Below are positions 27,618 to 39,553 of a stretch of 64,000 bases of DNA, piece by piece. The DNA is from an uncultured Chloroflexota bacterium (lineage in GTDB: Bacteria > Chloroflexota > UBA11872 > VXNJ01): assembly GCA_913043205.1 (NCBI GenBank), contig CAJWLF010000009.1, positions 29,420-93,419 on the forward strand, read 5' to 3'. The stretch's first letter is position 1, and the number at the start of each line of letters is the position of its first letter. The notes beneath the pieces were generated by a model that did not search any database, had not been told where the DNA came from, and worked only from the letters and a program-made list of their open reading frames with translations. Both the position numbers and the translations under genes were made by a program.

Positions 27618-27822
27618 GGATTTATTGAAGTTTTGACTATTTTTCGGCAGATCGGTCTCCAGATCGTTGTGTCTTTGTAGTGAGCAATAAGTTCGTGATT
27701 CGTATTCATTTTGTCCAAGTATCGCATGGGAAATGGTAAGGGCGTGGGTTGTGTATGTAAATTCGCAAAGAGCAATCTATGTACGGTATCTCTTCTGACC
27801 TTACTGAGGCACCTACAAATAC
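27618..27822. other. Upstream half of the lon leader region
   Basis: Non-coding stretch between the divergent lipoprotein gene and the lon promoter. A 73-codon frame from 27779 overlaps the promoter and lon and was not accepted. No RNA or repeat recognised. Confidence 0.4.
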
Positions 27823-27843
27823 CTTGACAATATCGCGCTCAAC
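27823..27843 (+). promoter_or_regulatory. HAIR-like inverted repeat (candidate HspR operator)
   Basis: CTTGACA-N7-GCTCAAC at 27823-27843. The HspR operator HAIR is known as CTTGAGT-N7-ACTCAAG; each half here matches 5 of 7 bases with identical spacing. It covers the -35 box of the lon promoter, and hspR lies in the same operon, so negative autoregulation is plausible. Confidence 0.55.
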
Positions 27844-27852
27844 AACTACTCT
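27824..27852 (+). promoter_or_regulatory. Candidate promoter of the lon-dnaK-clpC operon
   Basis: TTGACA (27824-27829, perfect -35) with a 17-bp spacer to TACTCT (27847-27852, weak -10). This gives a leader of about 75 nt before the lon ATG. It is overlapped by the HAIR-like repeat. Confidence 0.55.
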
Positions 27853-27933
27853 ACCGGTTGCATCTGAAGTGGCTCAGCTACCTAATACGTTTGAGATATT
27901 CTCACAAGTAGGCAATAACCCTTATCTAAACAT

Positions 27934-30348
27934 ATGTCGTATTCTTCGGCGTCGAAACACAAAATTCAAGAGACGGAACCAATCTCAGTGGGATCTATAG
28001 AAATCCCCGTGATTCCGCTCATTGATTTAGTGGCATATCCCAAAATATCAATTCCTCTTCAAGTAGCGCGTCCTTTCTCTATGTGGGCGATTGATGCTGC
28101 TCAGGCGGAGGACGACTTGGTTTTCTTGGTTTCTCAACGACGCAACCGAAAAAAGCGACATATTAGTAGGGAAGACATTTTTGACATTGGGACGGTAGGT
28201 AAAATCACTAGGACCTACAAGGTTCCTGATGGTGGGCTTTCGGTGTTGGTTCAAGGGCTCTATAGGGCGAAAATTCAGGATTTCTTTGAGACGGATGATG
28301 GATATGTGGCGTGTGTCACAAAAAATGAGTCGTTCAGCCATTCTGGGACAGATATTGAGGCGTTGCGGCGCACGGTTGCAAAGCAAGTACATGATTTTGC
28401 AGAAAGAAGTGCGGGTGTGTCGACGGAATTGGTGTCTCTGGCAAAGCGTAGTGCAGACGCTGGCTGGCTCGCCGACTTAGTTGCTGCCAACGGGCCTATG
28501 GAGCTTGATGAGAGACAAGATATTCTAGAAACCCTAGATGTCTATGACCGATTGTACAGAGTAAGTGTGATACTGGCTGAAGAGCTACAGATTCTGGACG
28601 TTCGGGGTCGTATTCAAACGAAGATTCAAGATGGTATTGAAAAAGTCCAGCGTGATTTCTATCTGAGGGAACAACTAAGGGCTATTCAAAAAGAGCTTGG
28701 CATAGGGGGCGCCCACGGCGAAGATGTTGACGAATTGCGGGAACTTTTGGACGCATCCACTATGCCAGACCATGTGAAGGGTAAAACTGGCAAAGAAATC
28801 GATAGATTGGAATCTATACCGCCTACTTCACCAGAGATAGCTGTCGTGCGCACGTATATTGAGTGGTTGCTGGAGTTGCCTTGGTCGATGCAGGATAATT
28901 CAAAAATTTCGCTCGCAAAGTCGCGAAAGGTGTTGGATCGTAATCATTATGGTTTGCGGGAAATCAAAGACAGAGTGTTGGAGTACTTGGCAGTAAGGAG
29001 TCTATCGGACGCTTTGAGGAGTCCTATTTTGTGTTTTGTGGGACCGCCGGGTGTGGGTAAAACAAGCCTTGGTAAGTCTATAGCTACCGCGATGAACAGG
29101 GAGTTTGTGCGTGTATCTCTAGGTGGGGTACGTGATGAAGCTGAGATCCGGGGTCACAGGCGCACTTATGTAGGGGCGTTACCTGGACGCATTATCCAAG
29201 GTATGAGACAGGCTGGATCAACCAATCCGGTTTTTGTGCTTGATGAGATTGACAAGCTCGGAAGTGATTTTCGTGGTGATCCGTCGAATGCTTTGCTTGA
29301 AGTATTGGACCCGGAACATAATGCGGAATTTTCTGACCATTATCTAGAGGTGGCTTACGATCTTTCGCAAGTGATATTTATCTTGACTGCCAACGACGTA
29401 GGTTCCATTCCGAACACGCTGCGAGACCGGTTAGAAATAATTGAATTGTCTGGATATACGGAGTCCGAGAAATTATCTATCGCGCGCAAACATTTAATCC
29501 CTAGGCAATTGAGCGAGCATGGCATCAAGCACGGACGATGGGCAATGGGTGACAAGGAAATCCGGACGCTTATTCACCATTACACGCGTGAAGCAGGGGT
29601 GCGGAATTTGGAACGGCAGCTGGCTCGATTATGTAGAAAAGCAGCGAGGATGTTGGCTACAGGCACTCCAGCTGTGAAGAAAATTCGGGTTTCTGCTGAG
29701 TCTTTTGAGGATCTATTAGGTCCTCGGAAATATGATCCAGATGAGGAATTGTGTGAGAGTGCTGTTGGTATTGTAAATGGTTTAGCGGTGACTTCATACG
29801 GTGGTGAAATACTGCCAGTTGAAGCGGCATGGATGAAGGGAACGCGCAGTTTTACTCGGACGGGAAATTTGGGTGATGTCATGGCAGAAAGTGCTAGGGC
29901 TGCTTTATCTGTTGCTCAAAACAAGGCTACTAATTTCGGGTTGCAGCCAAACTTATTTGACAATAGCAGAGTGCATTTGCACGTTCCTGCTGGAGCAGTT
30001 CCAAAAGATGGCCCTTCTGCAGGTATTGCTATGAGTACAGCACTAGTGTCGGCCATGCTTGGGGCGAGTGTCCGAGGGGACATTGCAATGACCGGTGAGG
30101 TTACTTTGCGCGGCAAAGTGTTGCCCATAGGGGGTGTCAAAGAGAAGCTTTTGGCCGCCCACCGTGCTGGTATCAAGGAAGTGCTATTGCCTCAGGAAAA
30201 CAAGCGTGATGTAGAGGATTTGCCGAAGGAGATTCACCGCGGCTTAACACTGATCTTTGTAGATACGATGGATCAAGTATTGGCGGCTGCTATACGACCA
30301 GATGAATTACGACGATTTGGGGCCCAAATAAGCCCACGGATTAATTAG
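27934..30348 (+). CDS. lon: ATP-dependent protease Lon
   Basis: A cytosolic AAA+ serine protease degrading damaged and regulatory proteins. The 804 residues show the N-terminal LON substrate domain (IPVIPLIDLVAYPKISIPL), the AAA+ domain with Walker A GPPGVGKTS and Walker B VFVLDEID, and the protease domain with the Ser-Lys dyad in PKDGPSAGIAMSTALVSA and GGVKEKLLAAHRAG. The ATG start lacks an obvious ribosome site. It leads a same-strand operon with dnaK 30 bp downstream. Confidence 0.95.
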   Translation: MSYSSASKHKIQETEPISVGSIEIPVIPLIDLVAYPKISIPLQVARPFSMWAIDAAQAEDDLVFLVSQRRNRKKRHISREDIFDIGTVGKITRTYKVPDGGLSVLVQGLYRAKIQDFFETDDGYVACVTKNESFSHSGTDIEALRRTVAKQVHDFAERSAGVSTELVSLAKRSADAGWLADLVAANGPMELDERQDILETLDVYDRLYRVSVILAEELQILDVRGRIQTKIQDGIEKVQRDFYLREQLRAIQKELGIGGAHGEDVDELRELLDASTMPDHVKGKTGKEIDRLESIPPTSPEIAVVRTYIEWLLELPWSMQDNSKISLAKSRKVLDRNHYGLREIKDRVLEYLAVRSLSDALRSPILCFVGPPGVGKTSLGKSIATAMNREFVRVSLGGVRDEAEIRGHRRTYVGALPGRIIQGMRQAGSTNPVFVLDEIDKLGSDFRGDPSNALLEVLDPEHNAEFSDHYLEVAYDLSQVIFILTANDVGSIPNTLRDRLEIIELSGYTESEKLSIARKHLIPRQLSEHGIKHGRWAMGDKEIRTLIHHYTREAGVRNLERQLARLCRKAARMLATGTPAVKKIRVSAESFEDLLGPRKYDPDEELCESAVGIVNGLAVTSYGGEILPVEAAWMKGTRSFTRTGNLGDVMAESARAALSVAQNKATNFGLQPNLFDNSRVHLHVPAGAVPKDGPSAGIAMSTALVSAMLGASVRGDIAMTGEVTLRGKVLPIGGVKEKLLAAHRAGIKEVLLPQENKRDVEDLPKEIHRGLTLIFVDTMDQVLAAAIRPDELRRFGAQISPRIN

Positions 30349-30378
30349 CTCATTTAGACGAGAGAGGACATTATTGCT

Positions 30379-32319
30379 TTGGCTAAAGTAGTAGGAATAG
30401 ATCTAGGTACAACCAATTCGGTGGTTGCATTTATGGAAGCTGGTAAGCCAGTAGTTATTACGAATACGGAAGGTGCTCGAATCACTCCGTCTGTAGTTGC
30501 GTATACAAAATCAGACGAGCGTCTGGTAGGGCAGTTAGCTAGGCGCCAGGGTGTACTTAATCCCGAAAACACAATTTACTCCGCCAAGAGATTCATTGGG
30601 CGTCGCTATGACGAAGTAGAAAGTGAAAGATCTGGAGTGTCTTTTGAAATAGTTGAAGGTAAAGGTGGCGAAGCTAGGATTCAAATACCTCAATTGAAGA
30701 GTGATGTGACACCGGAAGAAATTTCAGCAATGGTTCTGCAAAAGCTTAAAGCAGACGCGGAGCAGTATTTGGGGGAAGAGGTTGACCAGGCTGTCGTCAC
30801 AGTCCCAGCATACTTTAATGATTCGCAGAGGCAGGCTACAAAAAATGCTGGCACTATCGCCGGTCTTGATGTGATCAGGATAGTGAATGAGCCTACAGCG
30901 GCATCATTGGCTTATGGTCTTGACAAGCAAGAAACTGAAACGATTGTAGTTTGGGATTTGGGTGGGGGTACATTTGATGTTTCCATCTTGGAAGTCGGTG
31001 ATGGGGTGTTTGAAGTTAAAGCTACAAATGGTGATACGCATCTAGGTGGGGATGACTACGATCAGAAAATAGTGCAGTTTTTAGCTGATGAATTTAAGCG
31101 GGAGCAAGGTATAGATCTGAGAGAGGATAGGCAGGCCCTACAGCGATTAGTGGAAGGGTCAGAAAAAGCCAAAATAGAATTGTCAGCTACCCCTCAAACA
31201 GAAATTAGCCTTCCGTTCGTAACGGCAGATCAGACGGGGCCTAAGCATCTGACTTCCAACCTGAGCCGGGCAAAATTTGAAGAATTGACATCTGAACTAA
31301 CCAATCGAATGGTGAAGCCATTTCAGCAAGCATTAAAAGATGCTGCCATAGGACCCGGAGAAATAGACGAAGTGATCCTTGTTGGTGGTTCTACTAGGAT
31401 GCCTGCCGTTCAAGAATTGGTAACGAAGCTCACGGGTAAAGAACCGAATCGTAGTGTTAATCCAGATGAAGTGGTTGCTGTCGGTGCCGCGATTCAAGCT
31501 GCAGTGATTACTGGGGAAGTTAGAGATGTAGTACTTCTTGATGTGACCCCACTCTCTCTTGGCGTGGAAACGCTTGGTGGAGTAATGACTCCGTTAATTG
31601 AGCGAAATACTACGATCCCTACTAGCAAGTCCGAGATTTTTTCTACTGCTGAAGACGGACAGACGGCTGTGGATGTTCATGTATTGCAAGGTGAACGTTC
31701 GATGGCCGTGGACAATATGGCGTTGGGCAGGTTCAGGCTTGAGGGAATTCCAGCCGCACCTCGGGGAGTGCCCCAAGTTGAAGTGACATTTGATATTGAT
31801 GTCAATGGAATAGTCAATGTAACGGCTAAGGATCTCGGCACAGGGAAAGAGCAAAAGATCACTATTACAGCCTCCACTAATCTGAGTAAGGAACAAGTTG
31901 ATTCTCTTGTAGAGGAGGCTGGCGATCATGCAGATGAGGACAAGTCTCGTAGAGAATCGGCGGAAAGCAAGAATCAGGCTGATAGTGTTGTGTATCAGGC
32001 TGAAAGGATGATTCGTGAAGACGGAGAGAAAATTTCTGATGATGACAAAGAGAAACTTCAGAATTTGATTAATGATGCTAAGCCACTGTTGGAAGAGGAC
32101 CCTCTCGATTTTACGAAGATAGAATCTGTTACTGCGGAAATCCAGGAACTGCAGATGCAGATTGGGCAACAAATCTATGAGAATGCTGCCACGGTATCTG
32201 AGGGTGATGGTAATCAAACTACTCCAGGGTCCGAGGAAGCCAACAAGGGTAATGATGTAGAGGATGAAGGGGAGGTTGTTGATGCTGAATTCAGTGCTGC
32301 CGATGATGAGACATCTTAA
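30379..32319 (+). CDS. dnaK: Chaperone DnaK (Hsp70)
   Basis: An ATP-driven folding chaperone of 646 residues. Visible are the N-terminal [64 protein letters not shown] and [14 protein letters not shown], then the substrate domain ([14 protein letters not shown]) and an acidic disordered tail. The start is TTG 30379, with AGAGAGGA upstream. It is flanked by lon and grpE. Confidence 0.96.
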   Translation: MAKVVGIDLGTTNSVVAFMEAGKPVVITNTEGARITPSVVAYTKSDERLVGQLARRQGVLNPENTIYSAKRFIGRRYDEVESERSGVSFEIVEGKGGEARIQIPQLKSDVTPEEISAMVLQKLKADAEQYLGEEVDQAVVTVPAYFNDSQRQATKNAGTIAGLDVIRIVNEPTAASLAYGLDKQETETIVVWDLGGGTFDVSILEVGDGVFEVKATNGDTHLGGDDYDQKIVQFLADEFKREQGIDLREDRQALQRLVEGSEKAKIELSATPQTEISLPFVTADQTGPKHLTSNLSRAKFEELTSELTNRMVKPFQQALKDAAIGPGEIDEVILVGGSTRMPAVQELVTKLTGKEPNRSVNPDEVVAVGAAIQAAVITGEVRDVVLLDVTPLSLGVETLGGVMTPLIERNTTIPTSKSEIFSTAEDGQTAVDVHVLQGERSMAVDNMALGRFRLEGIPAAPRGVPQVEVTFDIDVNGIVNVTAKDLGTGKEQKITITASTNLSKEQVDSLVEEAGDHADEDKSRRESAESKNQADSVVYQAERMIREDGEKISDDDKEKLQNLINDAKPLLEEDPLDFTKIESVTAEIQELQMQIGQQIYENAATVSEGDGNQTTPGSEEANKGNDVEDEGEVVDAEFSAADDETS

Positions 32320-32334
32320 TAGAGTATAGAAATC

Positions 32335-32829
32335 ATGGACCATCCAGAGAGCACAGCAAACAAACCTTGCGGACAAGATTCTGAAGAGTTGGATGATTTT
32401 GAAGTTTTAGACAGGAAATATCGTCGCTTACAGGCTGATATGGACAATTATCGCAAGCGTGTGGATCGAATGATGGCGGAATCAATTAAGCGCCGTAAAC
32501 GAGATTTGCTCTCTTCAATACTACCTGTAGTGGATAATTTGGAGTTAGCCATTGAATCTACAAATGGTGATAAACCTGAACTAACAGCACTTCTAGACGG
32601 AGTAAAACTAACCAAAGACCAATTGCTTGCTGCCTTAGACGCCAACGGTGTGAGGCGAATAAATGCAAGTGGAAAGTTTGATCCTCGATTTCATGAGGCT
32701 GTTGACTCTGTTCAATCCGACTCAATAGAAGATGGTCATATAGTTGAAGAATTACGTGCAGGATATCTATTGGACGATGTCGTCTTGCGGCCTAGTGTTG
32801 TCAAAGTGGCAACTTCTGATGAGTCCTAG
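32335..32829 (+). CDS. grpE: Nucleotide exchange factor GrpE (operon with dnaK)
   Basis: Releases ADP from DnaK. The 164 residues have an N-terminal coiled coil (KYRRLQADMDNYRKRVDR), then LLSSILPVVDNLELAIES, and the beta domain with FDPRFHEAV and ELRAGYLLDDVVLRPSVVKVA. It lies 15 bp after dnaK. A second, sequence-different grpE is at 55843, so this window holds two paralogues. Confidence 0.93.
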   Translation: MDHPESTANKPCGQDSEELDDFEVLDRKYRRLQADMDNYRKRVDRMMAESIKRRKRDLLSSILPVVDNLELAIESTNGDKPELTALLDGVKLTKDQLLAALDANGVRRINASGKFDPRFHEAVDSVQSDSIEDGHIVEELRAGYLLDDVVLRPSVVKVATSDES

Positions 32830-32877
32830 AATGGGGGGCAGAGATGGTGAAAATAATGCAGGAAACTAGGGCTAATT

Positions 32878-33834
32878 ATGGCACGTAATGTGGATTACAA
32901 GGACTACTACCAGGTATTGGGGGTTGCCAGCAATTCAAATGAAGCAGAAATTAAGCGTGCCTATAGAAAACTGGCCCGCAAATATCATCCGGATGTCAAT
33001 CCTGGTGATGGGCAAGCAGCAGAAAGGTTTAAAGAGATAAACGAGGCGTATCAAGTCCTGGGTGATTCTTCAAAGCGTACTCACTATGACCGTTTTGGGG
33101 CAGATTATCGTCGTTATGGTTCGGTTGAAGAGGCTGCTCGCAGATCACAAGGAGTAGGGTTTGCAGGTGGGCAAGCTTTTGATTTTGGAGGCATGGGAGG
33201 GTTCAGTGAATTCTTTGACCAATTGTTTGGGCATGGAATGGGTGGAGCTCATAGTGTGCATTCGGGTAGGCGGGCTCCTCAAAATGCAGATATTGAGAGT
33301 GAGATCAAGACTACTTTGCAGGAGATCTTTTATGGTGGTGCCAAGGTGCTTAATTTGCGAGTTCCTTCGCCCGATGGACAGATTCGCAATCGGAAATTTG
33401 AGATCAAAATACCGAGGGGTGTGCGTGAAGGAGCCAAAATACGTTTGCCCGGAGAAGGGCTTGTTAGAACTGATGGAGCCAAGGGTGATCTGTACTTAAA
33501 AGTTTTAGTTGCCCATGATCAAAACTTTGAGCGGCGAGGTGACAATTTGGTAGCTACAGTCGATGTGCCTCTGACAGAGGCCGTGCTAGGAGCTTCTATT
33601 GAATTAATGAACATCGATCGAACTGCCATCACGTTGAAAATACCTGCCGGCACACAAAATGGTGCGATGCTTCGCTTGAAGGGGCAAGGTTTGTATAAGT
33701 TAAATAGTCAACTGCGCGGGGATTTGTTAGTCAAAATTGTGATTCAAATACCGACGGGTTTAAGCATGGAGGAACGCAGAATAATGTTCGAATTTGGTAA
33801 GGCAAGAGGGGAAAGCCCAAATGATCCGGATTAA
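32878..33834 (+). CDS. DnaJ-type co-chaperone lacking the zinc-finger domain (CbpA-like)
   Basis: A 318-residue Hsp40. The J domain (residues 6-75) has the HPD motif in KYHPDVNPGDG and is followed by a Gly/Phe-rich linker and the C-terminal substrate-binding domains. The CxxCxGxG zinc repeats of canonical DnaJ are absent, so it is CbpA-type. It is paired with DnaK and GrpE in the HspR operon. The canonical zinc-finger DnaJ is encoded at 56439. Confidence 0.93.
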   Translation: MARNVDYKDYYQVLGVASNSNEAEIKRAYRKLARKYHPDVNPGDGQAAERFKEINEAYQVLGDSSKRTHYDRFGADYRRYGSVEEAARRSQGVGFAGGQAFDFGGMGGFSEFFDQLFGHGMGGAHSVHSGRRAPQNADIESEIKTTLQEIFYGGAKVLNLRVPSPDGQIRNRKFEIKIPRGVREGAKIRLPGEGLVRTDGAKGDLYLKVLVAHDQNFERRGDNLVATVDVPLTEAVLGASIELMNIDRTAITLKIPAGTQNGAMLRLKGQGLYKLNSQLRGDLLVKIVIQIPTGLSMEERRIMFEFGKARGESPNDPD

Positions 33835-33864
33835 TAGACTCAAAGCATTTGTCAGGAGTACTTA

Positions 33865-34254
33865 ATGGTTTTTGATGATGAGAACCAACGGTCTCGTAGT
33901 ACTAGTAGTGTGGATGATGACAGGCCTATGTTTTACATAGGCGTTGTAGCACAAATAACTGGTACCCATCCCCAAACATTGCGGAATTATGAGCGTATAG
34001 GGTTAGTCCGCCCTGAACGGTCGCAAGGCGCAGTGAGAATGTATTCCAATAGGGATGTTGATAGAGTCCAGCGTATTCGCCGATTGACTCAGCAGTTGGG
34101 CGCTAATCTTGCGGGAGTGGAGATGATCTTGAATCTGACCGATCGTATAGAGAGGATGCAACATGATCATGAAATTGAATTTCGAGCAATGCAACAGAGG
34201 CATGCCGATGAAATTAGGAGGCTAAAGGAGATGTTGGCTCGCATTACGAGCTAG
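33865..34254 (+). CDS. hspR: Heat-shock repressor HspR (MerR family)
   Basis: A MerR-type DNA-binding repressor of 129 residues. The helix-turn-helix reads FYIGVVAQITGTHPQTLRNYERIGLVRPERS, with the wing MYSNRDVDRVQRIRRLT, and a C-terminal coiled coil, as in HspR, which represses dnaK operons at HAIR sites with DnaK as co-repressor. AGGAG lies 6 nt before the ATG. It sits after dnaJ, the same order as in Actinobacteria. Confidence 0.93.
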   Translation: MVFDDENQRSRSTSSVDDDRPMFYIGVVAQITGTHPQTLRNYERIGLVRPERSQGAVRMYSNRDVDRVQRIRRLTQQLGANLAGVEMILNLTDRIERMQHDHEIEFRAMQQRHADEIRRLKEMLARITS

Positions 34255-34278
34255 CAATCTGAACGTAAGGAGTATAAG

Positions 34279-36795
34279 TTGCAAGGTTCAGGATTTAATA
34301 GGTTCACGGAAAAAGCCCAGGACGTGATTTCAAGGGCTAATCAAAACATGGTAGATATGCGTCATTCCCAGTTAGATGTTGAGCATGTGTTATTGGCCCT
34401 ATTAGAAGCTCCTGAATCTCTTGCGATTCGAATTCTTCAAAAACTTCGGATAAACCCGGATTTCGTGCGTAGTCGTGTTAGTGCAATGTTGGATAAATTG
34501 CCAAAAGTTAATGGTGAACGCGGTGAAGGAACTATCGCTACAGGGCAGATTTATTTGACTCCTCAATCTAAAAAATTGCTCGATAATGCCGGCATTGAAG
34601 CAACCAGAATGGGTGATGAATATGTGGGAACTGAGCACCTGTTTCTTGCTCTGATCAATATTTCCAATAGTGAAGGGGCAAAGATCATGAGCGAACTTGG
34701 GGTAACTCATGACAAAGCTAGTAACGCAATAAGGCAAATACGGGGCTCACAGGGGGCTTCCAGCGCGACTGCCGAAAGTCGTTACGGTGTTCTGGAAAAA
34801 TATAGCGTCGATCTTACTGCTGCCGCTAGGCAGGGTAAATTAGACCCAGTAATCGGTCGAGAAATTGAAATTTCTCGGGTTATGCAAATACTGTCTCGTA
34901 GAACGAAAAACAATCCAGTGTTGATAGGTGAACCAGGGGTTGGTAAGACTGCAATTATCGAAGGGCTTGCGATTCGAATTGTAGCAAATGAAGTTCCTGA
35001 ATTACTTAAAGAGCGAAGGGTGTTGGCATTAGACATGGGACAGCTATTAGCTGGCTCGAAGTTTCGAGGTGAATTTGAGGAAAGACTCAAATCTGTGATT
35101 GAAGAGATCGTAAGTTCGGAAGGAGAAGTAATTCTATTCATCGACGAATTGCATAATGTGGCGGGTGCTGGAGCAGCTGAAGGAGCTATAGATGCGGCTA
35201 ATATGCTGAAGCCTGCGTTGGCACGAGGAGACTTGCAAACTATAGGCGCTACAACGCTGGACGAGTACCGCAGGCATATTGAGAAAGACAAGGCATTAGC
35301 TCGGCGCTTTCAGACCGTATATGTGGATGCCCCAAATGTTGAAGACACGATGCTGATATTAAAAGGGCTTCGAGACAAATATGAGGAACACCATAAGCTG
35401 AAAATTTCTGATGAGGCTATAGAGGCGGCTGCAAACTTGTCTAATAGATATGTGGCAGATAGATTCCTCCCGGACAAAGCCATAGATTTGGTGGATGAAG
35501 CTGCTGCCAAATTGCGATTGCGGATATTTGATATGCCTGAAGAACTCAGGGAAGCCGAGAACCGAATTGGCCAACTCAAAAAAGAAGAGGAGTCGGCATG
35601 GCAGGCTACAGACTATGAAAAGGCAGCAACATTTAAGTCCCAATTACTGCAATTACAAGAGAACCTCGATTCTGCTAGATCTGGCTGGCTGCATGAACAA
35701 GACATAAGGGAAGTGGTTATGCATGAGGACATAGCCGAAGTCGTAGCCGAATCCACCGGGATACCAGTGACTGCAATTTTGGAAGAAGAGGCGGAGAAAT
35801 TGCTTCGTATGGAAGCCACCATCCATGAAAAATTAATAGGGCAAAATGAGGCTGTTGTCGCGGTCGCTGATGCCATTCGTAGATCGCGATCAGGGTTGGC
35901 GGATCCTCAACGGCCGATGGGGTCTTTTGTGTTCTTAGGTCCAACCGGAGTTGGAAAAACAGAGCTTGCCCGTCAATTAGCGGCATTTATGTTTGACGAT
36001 TCCCAGGCAATGGTTCGTGTCGACATGTCTGAATATGGTGAGCGACATGCAGTAAGTAGGATGATTGGGGCACCTCCCGGCTATGTCGGTTATGAAGAAG
36101 GTGGTCAGCTTGCTGAGTCTGTAAGGCGGCGTCCATACCAGGTGGTTCTTTTTGATGAGATAGAAAAGGCTCACCCGGAAGTGCTGAATGTATTATTGCA
36201 AATTCTTGATGATGGAAGATTGACCGATGGGCAGGGGCATATAGTAGATTTCAGGAACACGGTAATAATTATGACTTCAAACGTGGGTGTATCTACAATT
36301 CGTCGCCAAGATGCTGTAGGGTTTAGGCCATCACTAAACGGTGGCATGGATGGTGAGATGGATGAGCAAAATTATGTGGAAATGCGAATAGGTTTGCTTA
36401 ATCAATTGAGGAAGGCGTTTCGTCCGGAATTTATAAATAGAATAGACGAGATTGTTGTATTTAGATCCCTAACGCGATCTCAGGTGAAGCAAATTGTTGG
36501 GATACAAATAGACGATTTGCGATGTCGTATTACAGAACAAGGGATCAATCTTGAAGTGACTGATGCCGCTCTTGAACTGTTGTTGGACGCAGGTTGGGAT
36601 GCTGAGTATGGGGCACGACCCATGCGTAGGGCTATTCAGAGAGAGGTGGAAAATCCGATCGCTAAGATGGTTCTGGAGTCTAAGTGTCCAACTGGGTGCA
36701 CCGTAACAGTCGGCGCTGATGATGGTCGAATAAAACTGGATGTGCAGCCAGCATTCGATGGTGAGGCGCAACCAGCCAAGATAGGCGATGGATAG
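34279..36795 (+). CDS. clpC: ATP-dependent Clp chaperone, ClpC type
   Basis: An Hsp100 unfoldase of 838 residues, acting with ClpP or on aggregates. Seen are two N-terminal Clp repeats (about 5-145), the first AAA+ domain ([24 protein letters not shown]), a short middle region of UVR type ([19 protein letters not shown]) and the second AAA+ domain ([28 protein letters not shown]). The short middle region places it with ClpC rather than ClpB. Start TTG 34279 has AAGGAG 7 nt upstream. It is the last gene of the HspR operon. Confidence 0.93.
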   Translation: MQGSGFNRFTEKAQDVISRANQNMVDMRHSQLDVEHVLLALLEAPESLAIRILQKLRINPDFVRSRVSAMLDKLPKVNGERGEGTIATGQIYLTPQSKKLLDNAGIEATRMGDEYVGTEHLFLALINISNSEGAKIMSELGVTHDKASNAIRQIRGSQGASSATAESRYGVLEKYSVDLTAAARQGKLDPVIGREIEISRVMQILSRRTKNNPVLIGEPGVGKTAIIEGLAIRIVANEVPELLKERRVLALDMGQLLAGSKFRGEFEERLKSVIEEIVSSEGEVILFIDELHNVAGAGAAEGAIDAANMLKPALARGDLQTIGATTLDEYRRHIEKDKALARRFQTVYVDAPNVEDTMLILKGLRDKYEEHHKLKISDEAIEAAANLSNRYVADRFLPDKAIDLVDEAAAKLRLRIFDMPEELREAENRIGQLKKEEESAWQATDYEKAATFKSQLLQLQENLDSARSGWLHEQDIREVVMHEDIAEVVAESTGIPVTAILEEEAEKLLRMEATIHEKLIGQNEAVVAVADAIRRSRSGLADPQRPMGSFVFLGPTGVGKTELARQLAAFMFDDSQAMVRVDMSEYGERHAVSRMIGAPPGYVGYEEGGQLAESVRRRPYQVVLFDEIEKAHPEVLNVLLQILDDGRLTDGQGHIVDFRNTVIIMTSNVGVSTIRRQDAVGFRPSLNGGMDGEMDEQNYVEMRIGLLNQLRKAFRPEFINRIDEIVVFRSLTRSQVKQIVGIQIDDLRCRITEQGINLEVTDAALELLLDAGWDAEYGARPMRRAIQREVENPIAKMVLESKCPTGCTVTVGADDGRIKLDVQPAFDGEAQPAKIGDG

Positions 36796-36860
36796 ACGCC
36801 TGAAACCATGTTGTGGCCATGCAGATGAGCGATGACCTTATATAGTGTGCCAGTAACTGC

Positions 36861-37052
36861 TTATGAGCTAGTTGGGCAAGCCATGTCGTTGCCACAGCAC
36901 ATTGGGGATTTAATCTTGCCGTGTCCGTTTGGGCATTTGGATATTTGCACGGAACTATCGCCTTCTAGCGTGTCATGTACAAGCTCAGAATTGCAGTGAC
37001 CGCAAGTGGCATTGACAGACATACCGCACTGAGAACACTCATAAGTTGCCAT
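36861..37052 (-). CDS. Small zinc-ribbon protein
   Basis: A 63-residue protein of unknown role with four Cys pairs or clusters: CSQCG, CGHC, KCPNGHG and CCG. This suggests one or two metal-binding knuckles. AAGGATGG lies upstream of the ATG. It is convergent with clpC and stands alone upstream-facing away from katG. A desulforedoxin- or rubredoxin-like metal site is possible but not shown. Confidence 0.65.
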   Translation of the reverse strand: MATYECSQCGMSVNATCGHCNSELVHDTLEGDSSVQISKCPNGHGKIKSPMCCGNDMACPTSS

Positions 37053-37255
37053 ATAAACGAACCATCCTTCTTAGGTGAATTTGCGCTTAACCAGAGTTAA
37101 ATCCTGACATACTATGTCGCGTATGTACACTGGCTCCTCCGAATTATCATATCAAATTAATGGGATACGGAAATTGTCTGCGTCTAATTGAAGAGCTTTA
37201 TTCAACTACTTAATTTAGTGTGAAAAAGCTCGAATAATTGAATAGGTGCGCCGCG

Positions 37256-39496
<2,241 letters not shown>

Positions 39497-39507
39497 CTAT
39501 ATGCATG

Positions 39508-39536
39508 ATTATATTTGGTGGGCATGGCAGGAACAA
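39508..39536 (-). promoter_or_regulatory. Candidate katG promoter
   Basis: On the - strand TTGTTC (39536-39531), 17-bp spacer, TATAAT (39513-39508, perfect -10). This gives a leader of about 100 nt before the katG ATG. Confidence 0.6.
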
Positions 39537-39543
39537 TATGTTC
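39531..39543. promoter_or_regulatory. Palindromic operator candidate over the katG -35 box
   Basis: GAACAATATGTTC is a perfect inverted repeat (GAACA-ATA-TGTTC) covering the -35 element. The spacing (GAAC-N5-GTTC) is one base longer than the Gram-positive LexA box, so the regulator is unknown. Confidence 0.4.
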
Positions 39544-39553
39544 GTTGTATGCA

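Noticed and set aside
27779..28000. 73-codon + strand frame upstream of lon
   Set aside because: It contains the candidate lon promoter and HAIR-like repeat, overlaps lon in another frame and has no ribosome site.
31594..32376. 260-codon - strand frame opposite dnaK and grpE
   Set aside because: Antisense shadow of the clearly coding dnaK 3' part; low-complexity hydrophobic translation without motifs.
37170..37255. AGCTTT/AAAGCT pairing downstream of katG as a terminator
   Set aside because: Six-base stem with a loop of about 26 nt and no T tract; too weak to call.
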